From Pseudomonas fluorescens Q2-87 (GTDB taxonomy: Bacteria; Pseudomonadota; Gammaproteobacteria; Pseudomonadales; Pseudomonadaceae), in assembly GCF_000281895.1 (NCBI RefSeq), contig NZ_CM001558.1, positions 3,166,556-3,230,555 of the forward strand: DNA of 64,000 nt, read 5' to 3'. Below, one piece after another: positions 1-7,475 of the stretch. The notes under the pieces are model-generated. The model searched no databases and had not been told where the DNA came from. It saw nothing but the letters and a program-made list of their open reading frames with translations. Made by a program: the position numbers and the translations under genes. Every line of letters starts with the position of its first letter. Positions within the stretch are counted from its first letter, which is position 1.

Positions 1-150
1 AATCGAGGCACCTAAAATCGCGGTATCGACTATCGTGGTGGCGGATGACGCAGGCATGTCTGCCACTTCGCCTACCTTGCTACCGTCGAACGGACTGAAC
101 ACCGTGATGGCCTTGTAATCAGCAGCCAGCGAGAGACTCAAGCTATTCAT
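1..150 (-). CDS. Aldehyde dehydrogenase, N-terminal fragment (cut by window edge)
   Basis: Only the first 50 codons are in the window, starting at an ATG at 150 and running off the left edge. The readable text after about residue 18 ([13 protein letters not shown]) is the typical N-terminal strand of NAD(P)-dependent aldehyde dehydrogenases, which oxidise aldehydes to acids in the cytoplasm. The catalytic Cys and Glu lie outside the window, so activity cannot be judged. It lies on the same strand as, and downstream of, the AsnC regulator and the threonine-synthase-like gene, which suggests a shared amino-acid or aldehyde pathway. The 276-bp gap before it could hold its own promoter. The family is fairly sure; the substrate is unknown. 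Confidence 0.7.
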   Translation of the reverse strand, partial: MNSLSLSLAADYKAITVFSPFDGSKVGEVADMPASSATTIVDTAILGASI

Positions 151-387
151 GATGACTGACCTGACGTGGTTTTCTGTGTGTGAATACTCACGGTATCTGC
201 GAGCAATGCAAAAGCCGTTTCAAAAAGACCTGCCCCCGCACCCAATAAGCGGAGCCAGAGCGCGATTAACACCACCAAAACCAAGCAATGCTTTTTTATA
301 CTCAGTCACGATGGGCGTCTCATGGTTATGTTGTGATAGTGAGATAGTAATCCGCCAACTTGACTTTACGAATATGGCAAACAGAAC

Positions 388-415
388 GTTGTTGCGAGCA
401 GAATGCTCGCACAAC
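388..415 (-). terminator. Hairpin just past the AsnC gene
   Basis: TGCGAGCA and TGCTCGCA form an 8-bp stem around a GAA loop. Four more pairs (GTTG/CAAC) follow after one bulged base. It starts 12 nt past the stop of the minus-strand AsnC gene. Reading leftward it is followed by GTTCTGTTTG, a modest U-rich tail. It may end the AsnC transcript, or it may be an operator for the aldehyde dehydrogenase. The rest of 151-426 is AT-rich with no convincing gene. Confidence 0.4.
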
Positions 416-426
416 AGGACAATTTG

Positions 427-864
427 CTATTTTGCGCTGGACAGAACAAACGACGTCATCGTATTCAGCACACCCGGCAACGCCGAAACTTCATTCCATA
501 TCCTGTGGATGCGATCGGCGCTCATTGCCTGAACCGTCAATACAATATCAAGATCGCCGCTCATTACATTGCAGGAGATAATCTCGGGCATCGCTCCAAC
601 GGAACGAACAACTTCCGAGTCACGCATGCGGTCTTTACGATAGACAAATATCAACGCATTGATCGGGCCGACATCACTGGAGGGCATGCCTTTGATAATT
701 GTATAGCCCCTGATATAACCGTCGCGCTCCAACCGTTCTATTCGCAGCCTGACTGCGTTCCTGGACAAGTTGACCTTCATCGCAATGTCGTTGTGCGCCA
801 AGCGGGAATTGCGCGTCAGCTCCTCCAGGATTTTTTCATCAGTTTTATCGAGAACACGTTTCAT
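427..864 (-). CDS. Lrp/AsnC-family transcriptional regulator
   Basis: A 145-aa protein with the standard Lrp/AsnC layout. An N-terminal winged helix-turn-helix (DEKILEELTRNSRLAHNDIAM, then NLSRNAVRLRIERLERDGYI) is followed by a RAM ligand-binding domain (YTIIKG onward). Family members sense amino acids and act as octamers or dimers on nearby genes. I chose the ATG at 864 because a GGAG box lies 6 nt upstream; an in-frame TTG at 876 overlaps that box. It lies 38 bp downstream of the threonine-synthase-like gene on the same strand and 5' of an aldehyde dehydrogenase, so it probably controls these genes in response to an amino acid. The ligand cannot be read from sequence. Confidence 0.88.
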   Translation of the reverse strand: MKRVLDKTDEKILEELTRNSRLAHNDIAMKVNLSRNAVRLRIERLERDGYIRGYTIIKGMPSSDVGPINALIFVYRKDRMRDSEVVRSVGAMPEIISCNVMSGDLDIVLTVQAMSADRIHRIWNEVSALPGVLNTMTSFVLSSAK

Positions 865-902
865 CTCTGGCTCCAAGCTTGTAACGAGTGAGACTCCGTG
901 TC

Positions 903-2282
903 TTAGGACAAGGACCTGACGAGAGAAGTCAGCGCCCCGATAGTGTTAGGAATCGAATTGCAGTTTTGCTCGCTCCGTACGGGAGCGTCTTCTGACCTCA
1001 GGAAGCCGAACATTTCCAACGTATCGTCTAGCACGCCAGTGTTGTTGGGACGCGTGGTCGCCAGACAGATCATCGGTATAAGCAAGCTGCGCCTGCTGAC
1101 ACGGGCTGCGCGCAGGCCGATAGCGGTGTTGGGACTGATCCGATAGCCGCTCTGTGCAAACACCTCACCCATGCAATCGAATGCATCCGAATCTTCCACA
1201 GCGAGCGAATCGAACAATTTCCGCGCCTCCAGCCAGCCATCCTGCTCTAATTGAACGGCGCCCTCACCTTCTAACAATTCCATATTACGAGCTACTTTTT
1301 CGCCGCATCGATTTAAGATGCTCCACTGTAGACGCTCAAAGTTCGACGCCAGCGAAACATTCATACTAGGTGTACGGGTCGTACGGATTTCATTTCGACT
1401 GTACAGATTCGATTGGAGAAAGTGATGCAGGCCGGCATTGGCATTCGTGGCGACGATCAACTGCCGAAGCGGCAGCCCCATTTGTTTGGCAATGTGCCCG
1501 GCATAGAGCGCACCGAAATTCGCGGCCGGCACACTGAAGGCCACTTCCCTTTTAGGCGCCCCGAGCTGAAGGGCGGAATAGAAATAGAACGTCAGCTGTG
1601 CAAGTACGCGAACCCAATGCACTGAATTGAACGAAACAAGATACTGCTGCGCATGATTGTCTTGCTTGAAGAACTGCTCACACAAACGATGACAATCAGC
1701 ATAATCCCCATCGACCGCTACATTTACAACGTTGCCTTCTCCAGCACTCAGTAAGCGTCGGCGATCCTCTTCCGTTATCCCTTTGGAGGGGTGCAATACC
1801 AACAAGGTAACGCCCTGCATTCCTGAAAATGCTTTTATTGCCGCGACTCCGGTATCTCCGCCGGTGCAACCTACAATTAGCGCCTTCTTTCCAGATATCA
1901 GCAAACCGTGTTCTATAAAACGAGACATCAATTGCAGGCCAAAGTCTTGGTAGACGCCTGACGGTCCATGAAACAACTCAAGTATCCACTCGTTACTTGC
2001 CGTCTGGTAAAGGGGCGCGACTGCATTGCTTGTGAAGGGATCGAAGGTTTCTTTGAGCATCCGAGACAGCAGATCTTGCTCAACCCAGCCTCCCAGGAAT
2101 GGCTCGATCACATAGCGAGCCAATTCATGAAAGGGCAACCATTCAAGCGTTGAGAGTTGTTCTTTTTTCAAGCGAGGTACCTTGTGCGGTACGTACAAGC
2201 CACCGTCAGGCGCGTAGGACCCCATCAGGACCTCGCTGAATTCGAATGTTCTACCGGGCGTCCGTGTGCTGACGTACTTCAT
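903..2282 (-). CDS. Threonine-synthase-like protein lacking the PLP lysine
   Basis: 459 aa, full length for ThrC, and alignable end to end with threonine synthase (PLP fold type II; O-phosphohomoserine to threonine). The N-terminus MKYVSTR and the blocks APDGGLYVP, LFHGP, NSVHWVRVLAQ, YFYSALQLGAP and SNFERL are ThrC hallmarks. The catalytic block, normally GPTLAFKD, reads GPSGVYQD: the Schiff-base lysine is Gln112 (codon at 1947-1949). The phosphate loop SGDTG is GGDTG and TGNFG is AANFG. The frame is open and undamaged, so this looks like a pseudoenzyme or a repurposed homologue rather than a decaying gene. The start at 2282 matches the family start; an in-frame TTG at 2294 abuts the ribosome site. 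It is visibly AT-richer than the rest of the window, which suggests transfer. An operator-like palindrome lies upstream at 2397. Confidence 0.85.
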   Translation of the reverse strand: MKYVSTRTPGRTFEFSEVLMGSYAPDGGLYVPHKVPRLKKEQLSTLEWLPFHELARYVIEPFLGGWVEQDLLSRMLKETFDPFTSNAVAPLYQTASNEWILELFHGPSGVYQDFGLQLMSRFIEHGLLISGKKALIVGCTGGDTGVAAIKAFSGMQGVTLLVLHPSKGITEEDRRRLLSAGEGNVVNVAVDGDYADCHRLCEQFFKQDNHAQQYLVSFNSVHWVRVLAQLTFYFYSALQLGAPKREVAFSVPAANFGALYAGHIAKQMGLPLRQLIVATNANAGLHHFLQSNLYSRNEIRTTRTPSMNVSLASNFERLQWSILNRCGEKVARNMELLEGEGAVQLEQDGWLEARKLFDSLAVEDSDAFDCMGEVFAQSGYRISPNTAIGLRAARVSRRSLLIPMICLATTRPNNTGVLDDTLEMFGFLRSEDAPVRSEQNCNSIPNTIGALTSLVRSLS

Positions 2283-2396
2283 GATCCAAGACAACCTCAG
2301 GCCATTTTCGAGCGATCACCGGCAAGGTGGTGCTCCGCTGGAATTCAATGGGGCGGTTTTGATCGCCTTTGATCCAGCTTCACTCCATTGACCAGG

Positions 2397-2414
2397 AAAG
2401 TCAATATAATGACC
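2397..2414. promoter_or_regulatory. Operator-like palindrome, copy 1 (upstream of the ThrC-like gene)
   Basis: The 18-mer AAAGTCAATATAATGACC contains GTCA-ATATAA-TGAC, palindromic at 12 of 14 positions, and is identical to the copy at 3195-3212. It lies 115 bp before the ThrC-like start and just downstream of the B3/4 gene. It is likely a site for the XRE-cupin regulator encoded at 3302, or possibly the AsnC protein. Confidence 0.55.
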
Positions 2415-2443
2415 TACGTATCTCCCCAACGGTGTTCCGTCGA

Positions 2444-3139
2444 CTATTTGGCCCCAGGGCCAATCAATGAATTCTCGATCTGGACGCCTGGCATCATTTT
2501 CTGCAGGCCTTCGATCAACTTGTCCCCCGCTTCCGTCAAGGCTTCAAGCGGCATCGCCGGCAAGCTTTCGAGGATGAACCACATGTGTTTTGCATCGGCA
2601 CCGAGCCGAGTTCGGACACCTTGGCGCCAGTTCCAACGACGGCAGGTCACACCTTTGTCATCTCGCCAGACCACTTCGCCCGCGTCTGGATACTCGAAAG
2701 CAGGAGCGCCCTCCTTCATGGTGTCAAAGGGCTCGGTGCCATCGGCGACGACAAGGCGCGGGGAACCTGTATAGGCCTCTATATTTTCCCCGCCGACGGG
2801 GATGGCGTACTCAATACTGATGGCGTTATAGAGATCGACGATGGGATCCAGGCTCGGCAAGCTGCCGTCACGCAGAACCCGTTTACGCAACGCTTCGGCA
2901 GAACAAGGGGTGCGCTGCGGCTTGGCCCCAAACTTTCGGAATGTTTCGGCCCATGCGGCCAGATGAGCCTCTCCCCAGCTTGGCCCACCCTCCTGCACCG
3001 CCTTGCAAGCACGGTCCAGAGCGGCCTGAGCGACTTCAGGATGGGTCAGCGGCGCGGCCTGCACCACAATGCTCAGGGCCCTGAACTGCGGAGCCAGCTC
3101 TGCAACGGCTTGGTCGATTAACGGCAGTACGGACAGCAT
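2444..3139 (-). CDS. B3/4 domain-containing protein (tRNA-synthetase editing-domain family)
   Basis: A 231-aa soluble protein resembling stand-alone B3/4 domains, the fold found in the phenylalanyl-tRNA synthetase beta chain. Recognisable stretches are LDPIVDLYNAISIEYAIPVGGENI and GSPRLVVADGTEPF, followed by GEVVWRDDKGVTCRRWNWRQG. Free-standing members are often assumed to edit or bind tRNA or amino-acid substrates, but their role is mostly unproven. The start is the ATG at 3139 because GGAGG lies 6 nt upstream; an in-frame TTG at 3160 lies beyond that site. It diverges from the XRE-cupin gene across a 162-bp region that carries the palindrome at 3195, and is probably controlled by that regulator. 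Confidence 0.75.
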   Translation of the reverse strand: MLSVLPLIDQAVAELAPQFRALSIVVQAAPLTHPEVAQAALDRACKAVQEGGPSWGEAHLAAWAETFRKFGAKPQRTPCSAEALRKRVLRDGSLPSLDPIVDLYNAISIEYAIPVGGENIEAYTGSPRLVVADGTEPFDTMKEGAPAFEYPDAGEVVWRDDKGVTCRRWNWRQGVRTRLGADAKHMWFILESLPAMPLEALTEAGDKLIEGLQKMMPGVQIENSLIGPGAK

Positions 3140-3172
3140 CAAAAACCTCCAGGAATCCAAATGGCGTTTTTC

Positions 3173-3201
3173 ATGCTATCCAGCGCCGACCACCAAAGTC
3201 A
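3173..3201 (-). promoter_or_regulatory. Candidate sigma-70 promoter of the B3/4 gene
   Basis: Read on the minus strand, TTGACT (3201-3196) and TAGCAT (3178-3173) are separated by 17 bp, a reasonable -35/-10 pair about 35 bp before the start codon. The -35 box lies inside the palindrome at 3195-3212, so a protein bound there would block the promoter. Confidence 0.4.
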
Positions 3202-3212
3202 ATATAATGACC
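3195..3212. promoter_or_regulatory. Operator-like palindrome, copy 2 (B3/4 - XRE intergenic region)
   Basis: An exact copy of the 18-mer at 2397-2414, with half-sites GTCA (3198-3201) and TGAC (3208-3211). In the plus direction it contains TATAAT (3203-3208), a perfect -10 hexamer positioned to serve the XRE gene. This placement suits autorepression plus control of the divergent B3/4 gene. Confidence 0.55.
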
Positions 3213-3301
3213 AATTTCATCTACTATAACGAATGAGCCGATTGACGGGACTATTACTAACGACCGAAAATCCCCGCACATTTCTTCCCGTGACCTCATC
3301 A

Positions 3302-3904
3302 ATGACCACGAATACCAGTCTGTCGACGACCCCAGGTGCCGATGCTCACGCCGTCAGCCTGGCCGTCGCGCGCACCCTCAAACAGGCTCGCAAGGCGCAG
3401 AAGATCACGCTGGATGAGCTTTCCCGTCGCTCTGGCGTGAGCAAAGGAATGGTCGTGGAAATCGAGAAATGCACGGCCAATCCCAGTATCGGCATCCTTT
3501 GCAAAATAGCAGCCGCGCTGGGCCTGTCCGTTGCAGACATCGTCAATGTGACCGAAGCCCCATCCGCCCATATCATCGACAGCCAAGACATCCCCATTCT
3601 CTGGACGGGAGACCAGGGAGGTACAGCGCGGCTTCTGGCGGGAGCTTCCGGCCCGAACATGATCGAGCTGTGGCGCTGGGAAATGCATCCAGGCGAATCT
3701 TTCGCTTCGCCGGGACACCCTCAAGGCACGCTTGAATTGTTTCATGTGGAGAAAGGCACGCTGAAATGCGTGGTAGGGGAAACAGAGCTGGTCATTCCGG
3801 CGGGAAGTTCAGCAGTGGCTAAAACCGATGTGCCCCATTCCTATGCCAATGCGGGCAGATCCAGGTTGGTGTTCACTATGTCCGTGACGGAAATGCATCA
3901 ATAG
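3302..3904 (+). CDS. XRE-family regulator with C-terminal cupin domain
   Basis: About 200 aa. A lambda-repressor-like helix-turn-helix (LKQARKAQKITLDELSRRSG, then SKGMVVEIEKCTANPSIGIL) is followed by a small cupin barrel (MHPGESFASPGHPQGTLELFHVEKG, VIPAGSSAVAKTDVPHSYAN). This architecture is common in repressors of amino-acid, sugar or thiol metabolism genes, with the cupin sensing a small ligand. The start is uncertain: ATG 3302 gives the usual length, while ATG 3233 adds 23 residues, and neither has a clear ribosome site. It is divergent from the B3/4 gene. The duplicated palindromes near this gene and the ThrC-like gene are its most likely operators. Confidence 0.85.
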   Translation: MTTNTSLSTTPGADAHAVSLAVARTLKQARKAQKITLDELSRRSGVSKGMVVEIEKCTANPSIGILCKIAAALGLSVADIVNVTEAPSAHIIDSQDIPILWTGDQGGTARLLAGASGPNMIELWRWEMHPGESFASPGHPQGTLELFHVEKGTLKCVVGETELVIPAGSSAVAKTDVPHSYANAGRSRLVFTMSVTEMHQ

Positions 3905-4032
3905 ATAGTTTGCAGGCTGGCAGCCCAGGGCGGGCGAGCCCGCCGCATTCCAAGGGCTGCCTATCCGCGAGCCGCTATCCTGCCCTCAGCACGTACAACG
4001 AACAAAAACGCCAGCGCCACCGAAAGGGTTGC

Positions 4033-5019
4033 TCATGCGTTCACATCCACCACAGTGCGCCCGCGCACCTTGCCTTCCAGCACCCGCCCGGCAACGGCCG
4101 GAACCTCTGCCAAGCCAACCATCTGGGTGGTGCGGGCCAGCTTGCCCAGGTCCAGGTCCTGGGCGAGTCGCGACCACGCTTGCAGACGCACCTCTTGCGG
4201 CGCATTGACCGAATCGATACCGGCCAGGGTTACGTTGCGCAGGATGAAGGGCAACACCGAGCCGGGGAGATCCGCGCCCTGGGCCAGACCGAAGGCTGCG
4301 ACAACGCCGCGATACTGGGTCTGTGCCAAGGCATTGGCCAGGGTATAACTGCCGACCGAATCAATCACACCGGCCCAGCGCTCCTTGGCGATCGGTGCGC
4401 CTGCCTGCGACAAGGTGTTGCGGTCGATGACCTGCGCCGCGCCAAGGTCGTGCAGATAGTCGGCTTCCTCTTGGCGCCCTGTCGACGCGACCACTCTATA
4501 GCCCAGGCCAGACAGCAGCGCGATTGCCACCGAGCCGGCGCCGCCGCTGGCACCGGTGACTAGAATGTCGCCTCGATCAGGGGCCAGTCCGCCGTGCTCC
4601 AGTGCCAACACGCTGAGCATCGCCGTGTAACCTGCCGTGCCGACGGCCATGGCGTCCCGGGTTGAGAAAACATCCGGGATTTTCACCAGCCAGTCGCCGC
4701 TTACCCGTGCCTTCTGGGCAAAACCGCCGTGGTGGGTCTGGCTCAGCCCCCAACCGTTGACCAGCACCCGGTCGCCGGCCTTGAACCCCGGATGACTGGA
4801 CGTCTCGACAATGCCGGCGAAGTCGATGCCCGGAATCAGCGGAAACTGACGAATGACCGGTGAACGTCCGCTCAGGGCCATGGCGTCCTTATAGTTCACC
4901 GTGGAGAACTCGACCGCGACGGTGACGTCACCGGGCATCAAGTCCTCGTCCCTGAAGTCGACCAACTGGGTCGAGATCGCGTCGCCGGTTTTACTCGTGA
5001 GCAGTGCCTTGAATGTCAT
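4033..5019 (-). CDS. YhdH/AcuI-type NADPH quinone oxidoreductase (zinc-free MDR)
   Basis: A 328-aa medium-chain dehydrogenase/reductase. The N-terminal GroES-like domain carries NYKDAMALSGRSPVIRQFPLIPGIDFAG and the Rossmann domain carries VTGASGGAGSVAIALL. It lacks the zinc ligands of alcohol dehydrogenases, as expected for the YhdH/AcuI group that reduces quinones or acryloyl-CoA-like enoyl substrates with NADPH. The ATG at 5019 has AGGA about 9 nt upstream and begins with the family-typical MTFKALL; the open frame extends further without support. It shares the strand with the SDR gene 85 bp upstream, and the pair may form a small redox unit. The substrate cannot be assigned more narrowly. 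Confidence 0.85.
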   Translation of the reverse strand: MTFKALLTSKTGDAISTQLVDFRDEDLMPGDVTVAVEFSTVNYKDAMALSGRSPVIRQFPLIPGIDFAGIVETSSHPGFKAGDRVLVNGWGLSQTHHGGFAQKARVSGDWLVKIPDVFSTRDAMAVGTAGYTAMLSVLALEHGGLAPDRGDILVTGASGGAGSVAIALLSGLGYRVVASTGRQEEADYLHDLGAAQVIDRNTLSQAGAPIAKERWAGVIDSVGSYTLANALAQTQYRGVVAAFGLAQGADLPGSVLPFILRNVTLAGIDSVNAPQEVRLQAWSRLAQDLDLGKLARTTQMVGLAEVPAVAGRVLEGKVRGRTVVDVNA

Positions 5020-5104
5020 GATTTCTTGTCCTGTTCGTTCAAACGGATCGTCATCGCAGCCGGGCGAATGCAACAGTCACAGCGACAGCTATGGCCAGGC
5101 CGAG

Positions 5105-5926
5105 TCAGTGTGCCTGGGAAGGCAGTTTGGTATCGAGCTTCAGCGCCTTGCGAATGCCCGTATCCAGCAAGCGCGCTGGAGCGAAGCTGCGCAGGAACTG
5201 CAACTGACCGGCCGCTTTGCCAGCGGTATAGCGCAACTTCGGACGCTCGGCGCGCGCGGCCTGCAGTACCACTTCGGCCACCACGTCGGGGCCGTCGCCG
5301 GTCGCCATGGCCTGGTTCACCACTTTCGTCACTTTTACTCGAATGGCTTCGTACACGTCGAGTTTGGCGTCGGGCTGAAGGTTGTTGGCCTCGAACTGAG
5401 TCTTGGTATAGCCAGGCTCGACCACCGTAACCCTGATGCCATGGGTACGCAATTCATGATCCAACGCTTGCGAATAACCATCCACCGCATGCTTGCTGGC
5501 GCAATAGAGGGCCGCGTAAGGAACAGCCACGACCCCGAGAATAGAGCCGATGTTGATGATGCGACCGTCACCCCGGCTTCGCATGTGTGGCACAACCGCG
5601 CGAGTCATCCGAACGATGCCGAGGAAGTTGGTATCGAAAACAGCCTTGGCTTGCTCGACCGTGCTCTCTTCCGCTGCGGCGGGTGCGATGCCGAAGCCGG
5701 CATTGTTGACCAACAAATCGATCCGCCCCTCCAAGCGCAGCAACTCCTCGATGGCCGCTTCGACGCTGGCATCGTCGGTGACATCAAGCTTCAACAATGG
5801 GAACCCCTCCCCGCCGCCAGCCCCGCCTCGCCGGCTGGTGCCATAGACGCTGTAGCCTGCAGCGACGAGCTTATGGGCGATGGCTTCCCCGATGCCGGAG
5901 GAAGCGCCAGTCACCAAATGCCACAC
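5105..5926 (-). CDS. SDR-family oxidoreductase, 5' end apparently frameshifted
   Basis: A classical short-chain dehydrogenase: TGASSGIG cofactor loop at the N-terminus, NNAG motif (LLVNNAGFGIAP), catalytic Ser region (INIGSILGVVAVPYAALYCASKHAV) with YxxxK present, and a TKTQFEAN loop. NAD(P)-dependent; substrate unknown. The frame can only start at GTG 5926, which has no ribosome site. A good site (AAGGAAAT) and paired ATGs at 5943/5940 lie just upstream but read MNNKRVAF before leaving the SDR frame. Removing one T from the TTT near 5922 would give the normal MNNKRVALVTGASSG start. This is either a sequencing error or a genuine mutation that lowers expression. It is probably co-transcribed with the quinone oxidoreductase. 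Confidence 0.85.
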   Translation of the reverse strand: MWHLVTGASSGIGEAIAHKLVAAGYSVYGTSRRGGAGGGEGFPLLKLDVTDDASVEAAIEELLRLEGRIDLLVNNAGFGIAPAAAEESTVEQAKAVFDTNFLGIVRMTRAVVPHMRSRGDGRIINIGSILGVVAVPYAALYCASKHAVDGYSQALDHELRTHGIRVTVVEPGYTKTQFEANNLQPDAKLDVYEAIRVKVTKVVNQAMATGDGPDVVAEVVLQAARAERPKLRYTAGKAAGQLQFLRSFAPARLLDTGIRKALKLDTKLPSQAH

Positions 5927-6156
5927 GTTTGTTGTTCATCATTAATTTCCTTCCGGTTATCGACATTATCCGGTCGGAAGATCGCAACTGTGAGCGGTCA
6001 TGGATCCGACATCAGCGCGCGTCATCGACTGGCAGGCTTATGATGATGATCATAATCGAAGCGGTCAATGTTTTTGATGCTGGATGACATCTATAAAGTC
6101 GATAGCACCCGACTAGTCACCCTCGCCGGCATTCCTTTTACCGCCCATAAGGAAAA

Positions 6157-7443
6157 TCAAGGCGCCCATCGACGGAACAGAACGCTGGCATTGACCCCGC
6201 CGAACCCGAAGCCGTTGGACAGCGCGTGAGTGATAGGCATTTTCCGAGCCTTCAGGCCAACCAGATCGAGCCCTTCAGCCGCCTCGTCGGGGTTAATCAG
6301 GTTGAGCGTTGGCGGCACGATTTGATCGCGCAGCGCCAACACCGTGAAGATCGCCTCGATACCGCCCGCCGCGCCCAAAAGATGGCCGGTGGCGGATTTG
6401 GTCGAAGTGATCGCCACGCCCGAGCCTGTGCCAAACACCGCACGAATCGCCGCCAGCTCACCGTTGTCGCCGACCTGGGTGGAGGTTGCGTGGGCGTTGA
6501 TATGCTGGACGTCGGCAGCGTTGACGGCGGCTTGTCGCAAGGCTTGCTCCATTGCGCGGCGAGCGCCGTTGCCATCCTCCGGGCCTGCCGTCAGGTGGTA
6601 GGCATCGGCGCTGGTGCCATAGCCCACCAGCTCAGCCAGGGGCGTGGCTCCGCGGGCCAATGCGTGCTCCAGCGATTCGATGACCAGGATACCGGCGCCC
6701 TCGGCCATGACGAAGCCGTCACGCTCGCGATCAAAGGGCCGCGACGCCTCCTGCGGGCGCTCGTTGAATCCGCTGGAGAGTGCGCGAGCCGCCGCAAAAC
6801 AACCCAAGGTCACGCGATCAATCGCCGCTTCGGTGCCGCCGCACAGGGCAATATCCGCCTCGCCACTGCGGATGAGCCTGGCCGCGTCACCGATGGCTTG
6901 AACCCCGGCAGCGCAGGCGGTGACGGGCGCGCCGAGAGGCCCCTTGAAGCCGTGCCGGATCGACACGTTTCCGGCCGCCATATTGGCGAGGAAGGCCGGA
7001 GCGGTGAACGGTGACAGGCGGCGTGGGCCCCGCGAATCGGTGGTCCGCACAGCTTCGGCAATTGTGCTGAAGCCACCCACGCCCGATGAAATGATCGTGG
7101 CGGTCCGCTCCTGGTCCGCGACTTCTGTCGGGTGCCAGTCGGCTTGTTGCAAGGCTTCGTCGGCCGCCACGAGGGCAAACTCGATGAAGCGGTCCATCTT
7201 CTTGCGATCCTTGCCCGTAATAACCCGGTCCGGATCGTAGCCCGCACTGGCATCTTCCTCCAACGACGGCACCTGGCCGCCAACCGCAACCCCGGTGCCC
7301 TCAGTTACAGCCTCAGGCAGGTTGCGGATACCGGAGCGTCCATCCAGCAACCGCTGCCAGACGGCTTCGACCCCGCACCCCAACGGCCCGACAATGCCAA
7401 GACCGGTGACTACGATTCGTTTTTGACCCTGGGGAGTAATCAT
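6157..7443 (-). CDS. fabF: Beta-ketoacyl-ACP synthase II (FabF paralogue in efflux operon)
   Basis: A 428-aa thiolase-fold condensing enzyme. The Cys-His-His triad is visible: Cys in PVTACAAGVQA, His in NAHATSTQVGD, His in KSATGHLLGAAGG. The C-terminal NGFGFGGVNASVLF is also typical. FabF extends acyl-ACP with malonyl-ACP in fatty-acid synthesis. This copy is not next to acpP or fabG; it starts 32 bp after the RND pump gene, in the same direction, with a GAAGAGG ribosome site. It is therefore likely a specialised paralogue co-induced with the pump, perhaps remodelling acyl chains under membrane stress or making a lipid-like compound. The enzyme family is certain; the special role is inference. 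Confidence 0.9.
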   Translation of the reverse strand: MITPQGQKRIVVTGLGIVGPLGCGVEAVWQRLLDGRSGIRNLPEAVTEGTGVAVGGQVPSLEEDASAGYDPDRVITGKDRKKMDRFIEFALVAADEALQQADWHPTEVADQERTATIISSGVGGFSTIAEAVRTTDSRGPRRLSPFTAPAFLANMAAGNVSIRHGFKGPLGAPVTACAAGVQAIGDAARLIRSGEADIALCGGTEAAIDRVTLGCFAAARALSSGFNERPQEASRPFDRERDGFVMAEGAGILVIESLEHALARGATPLAELVGYGTSADAYHLTAGPEDGNGARRAMEQALRQAAVNAADVQHINAHATSTQVGDNGELAAIRAVFGTGSGVAITSTKSATGHLLGAAGGIEAIFTVLALRDQIVPPTLNLINPDEAAEGLDLVGLKARKMPITHALSNGFGFGGVNASVLFRRWAP

Positions 7444-7475
7444 AAGAACCTCTTCATTGTTCGGCAGGCGCTCGC

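Noticed and set aside
149..532. Plus-strand open frame of 127 codons
   Set aside because: It runs opposite the aldehyde-dehydrogenase start and the AsnC gene, has no domain-like text and no ribosome site; it is a shadow of an AT-rich gap.
6078..6229. Short plus-strand frame beginning MLDDIYKVDSTRLVTLAGIPF
   Set aside because: The first 30 residues look protein-like, but there is no ribosome site and the rest is antisense to fabF. It may be a remnant; not enough to call a gene.
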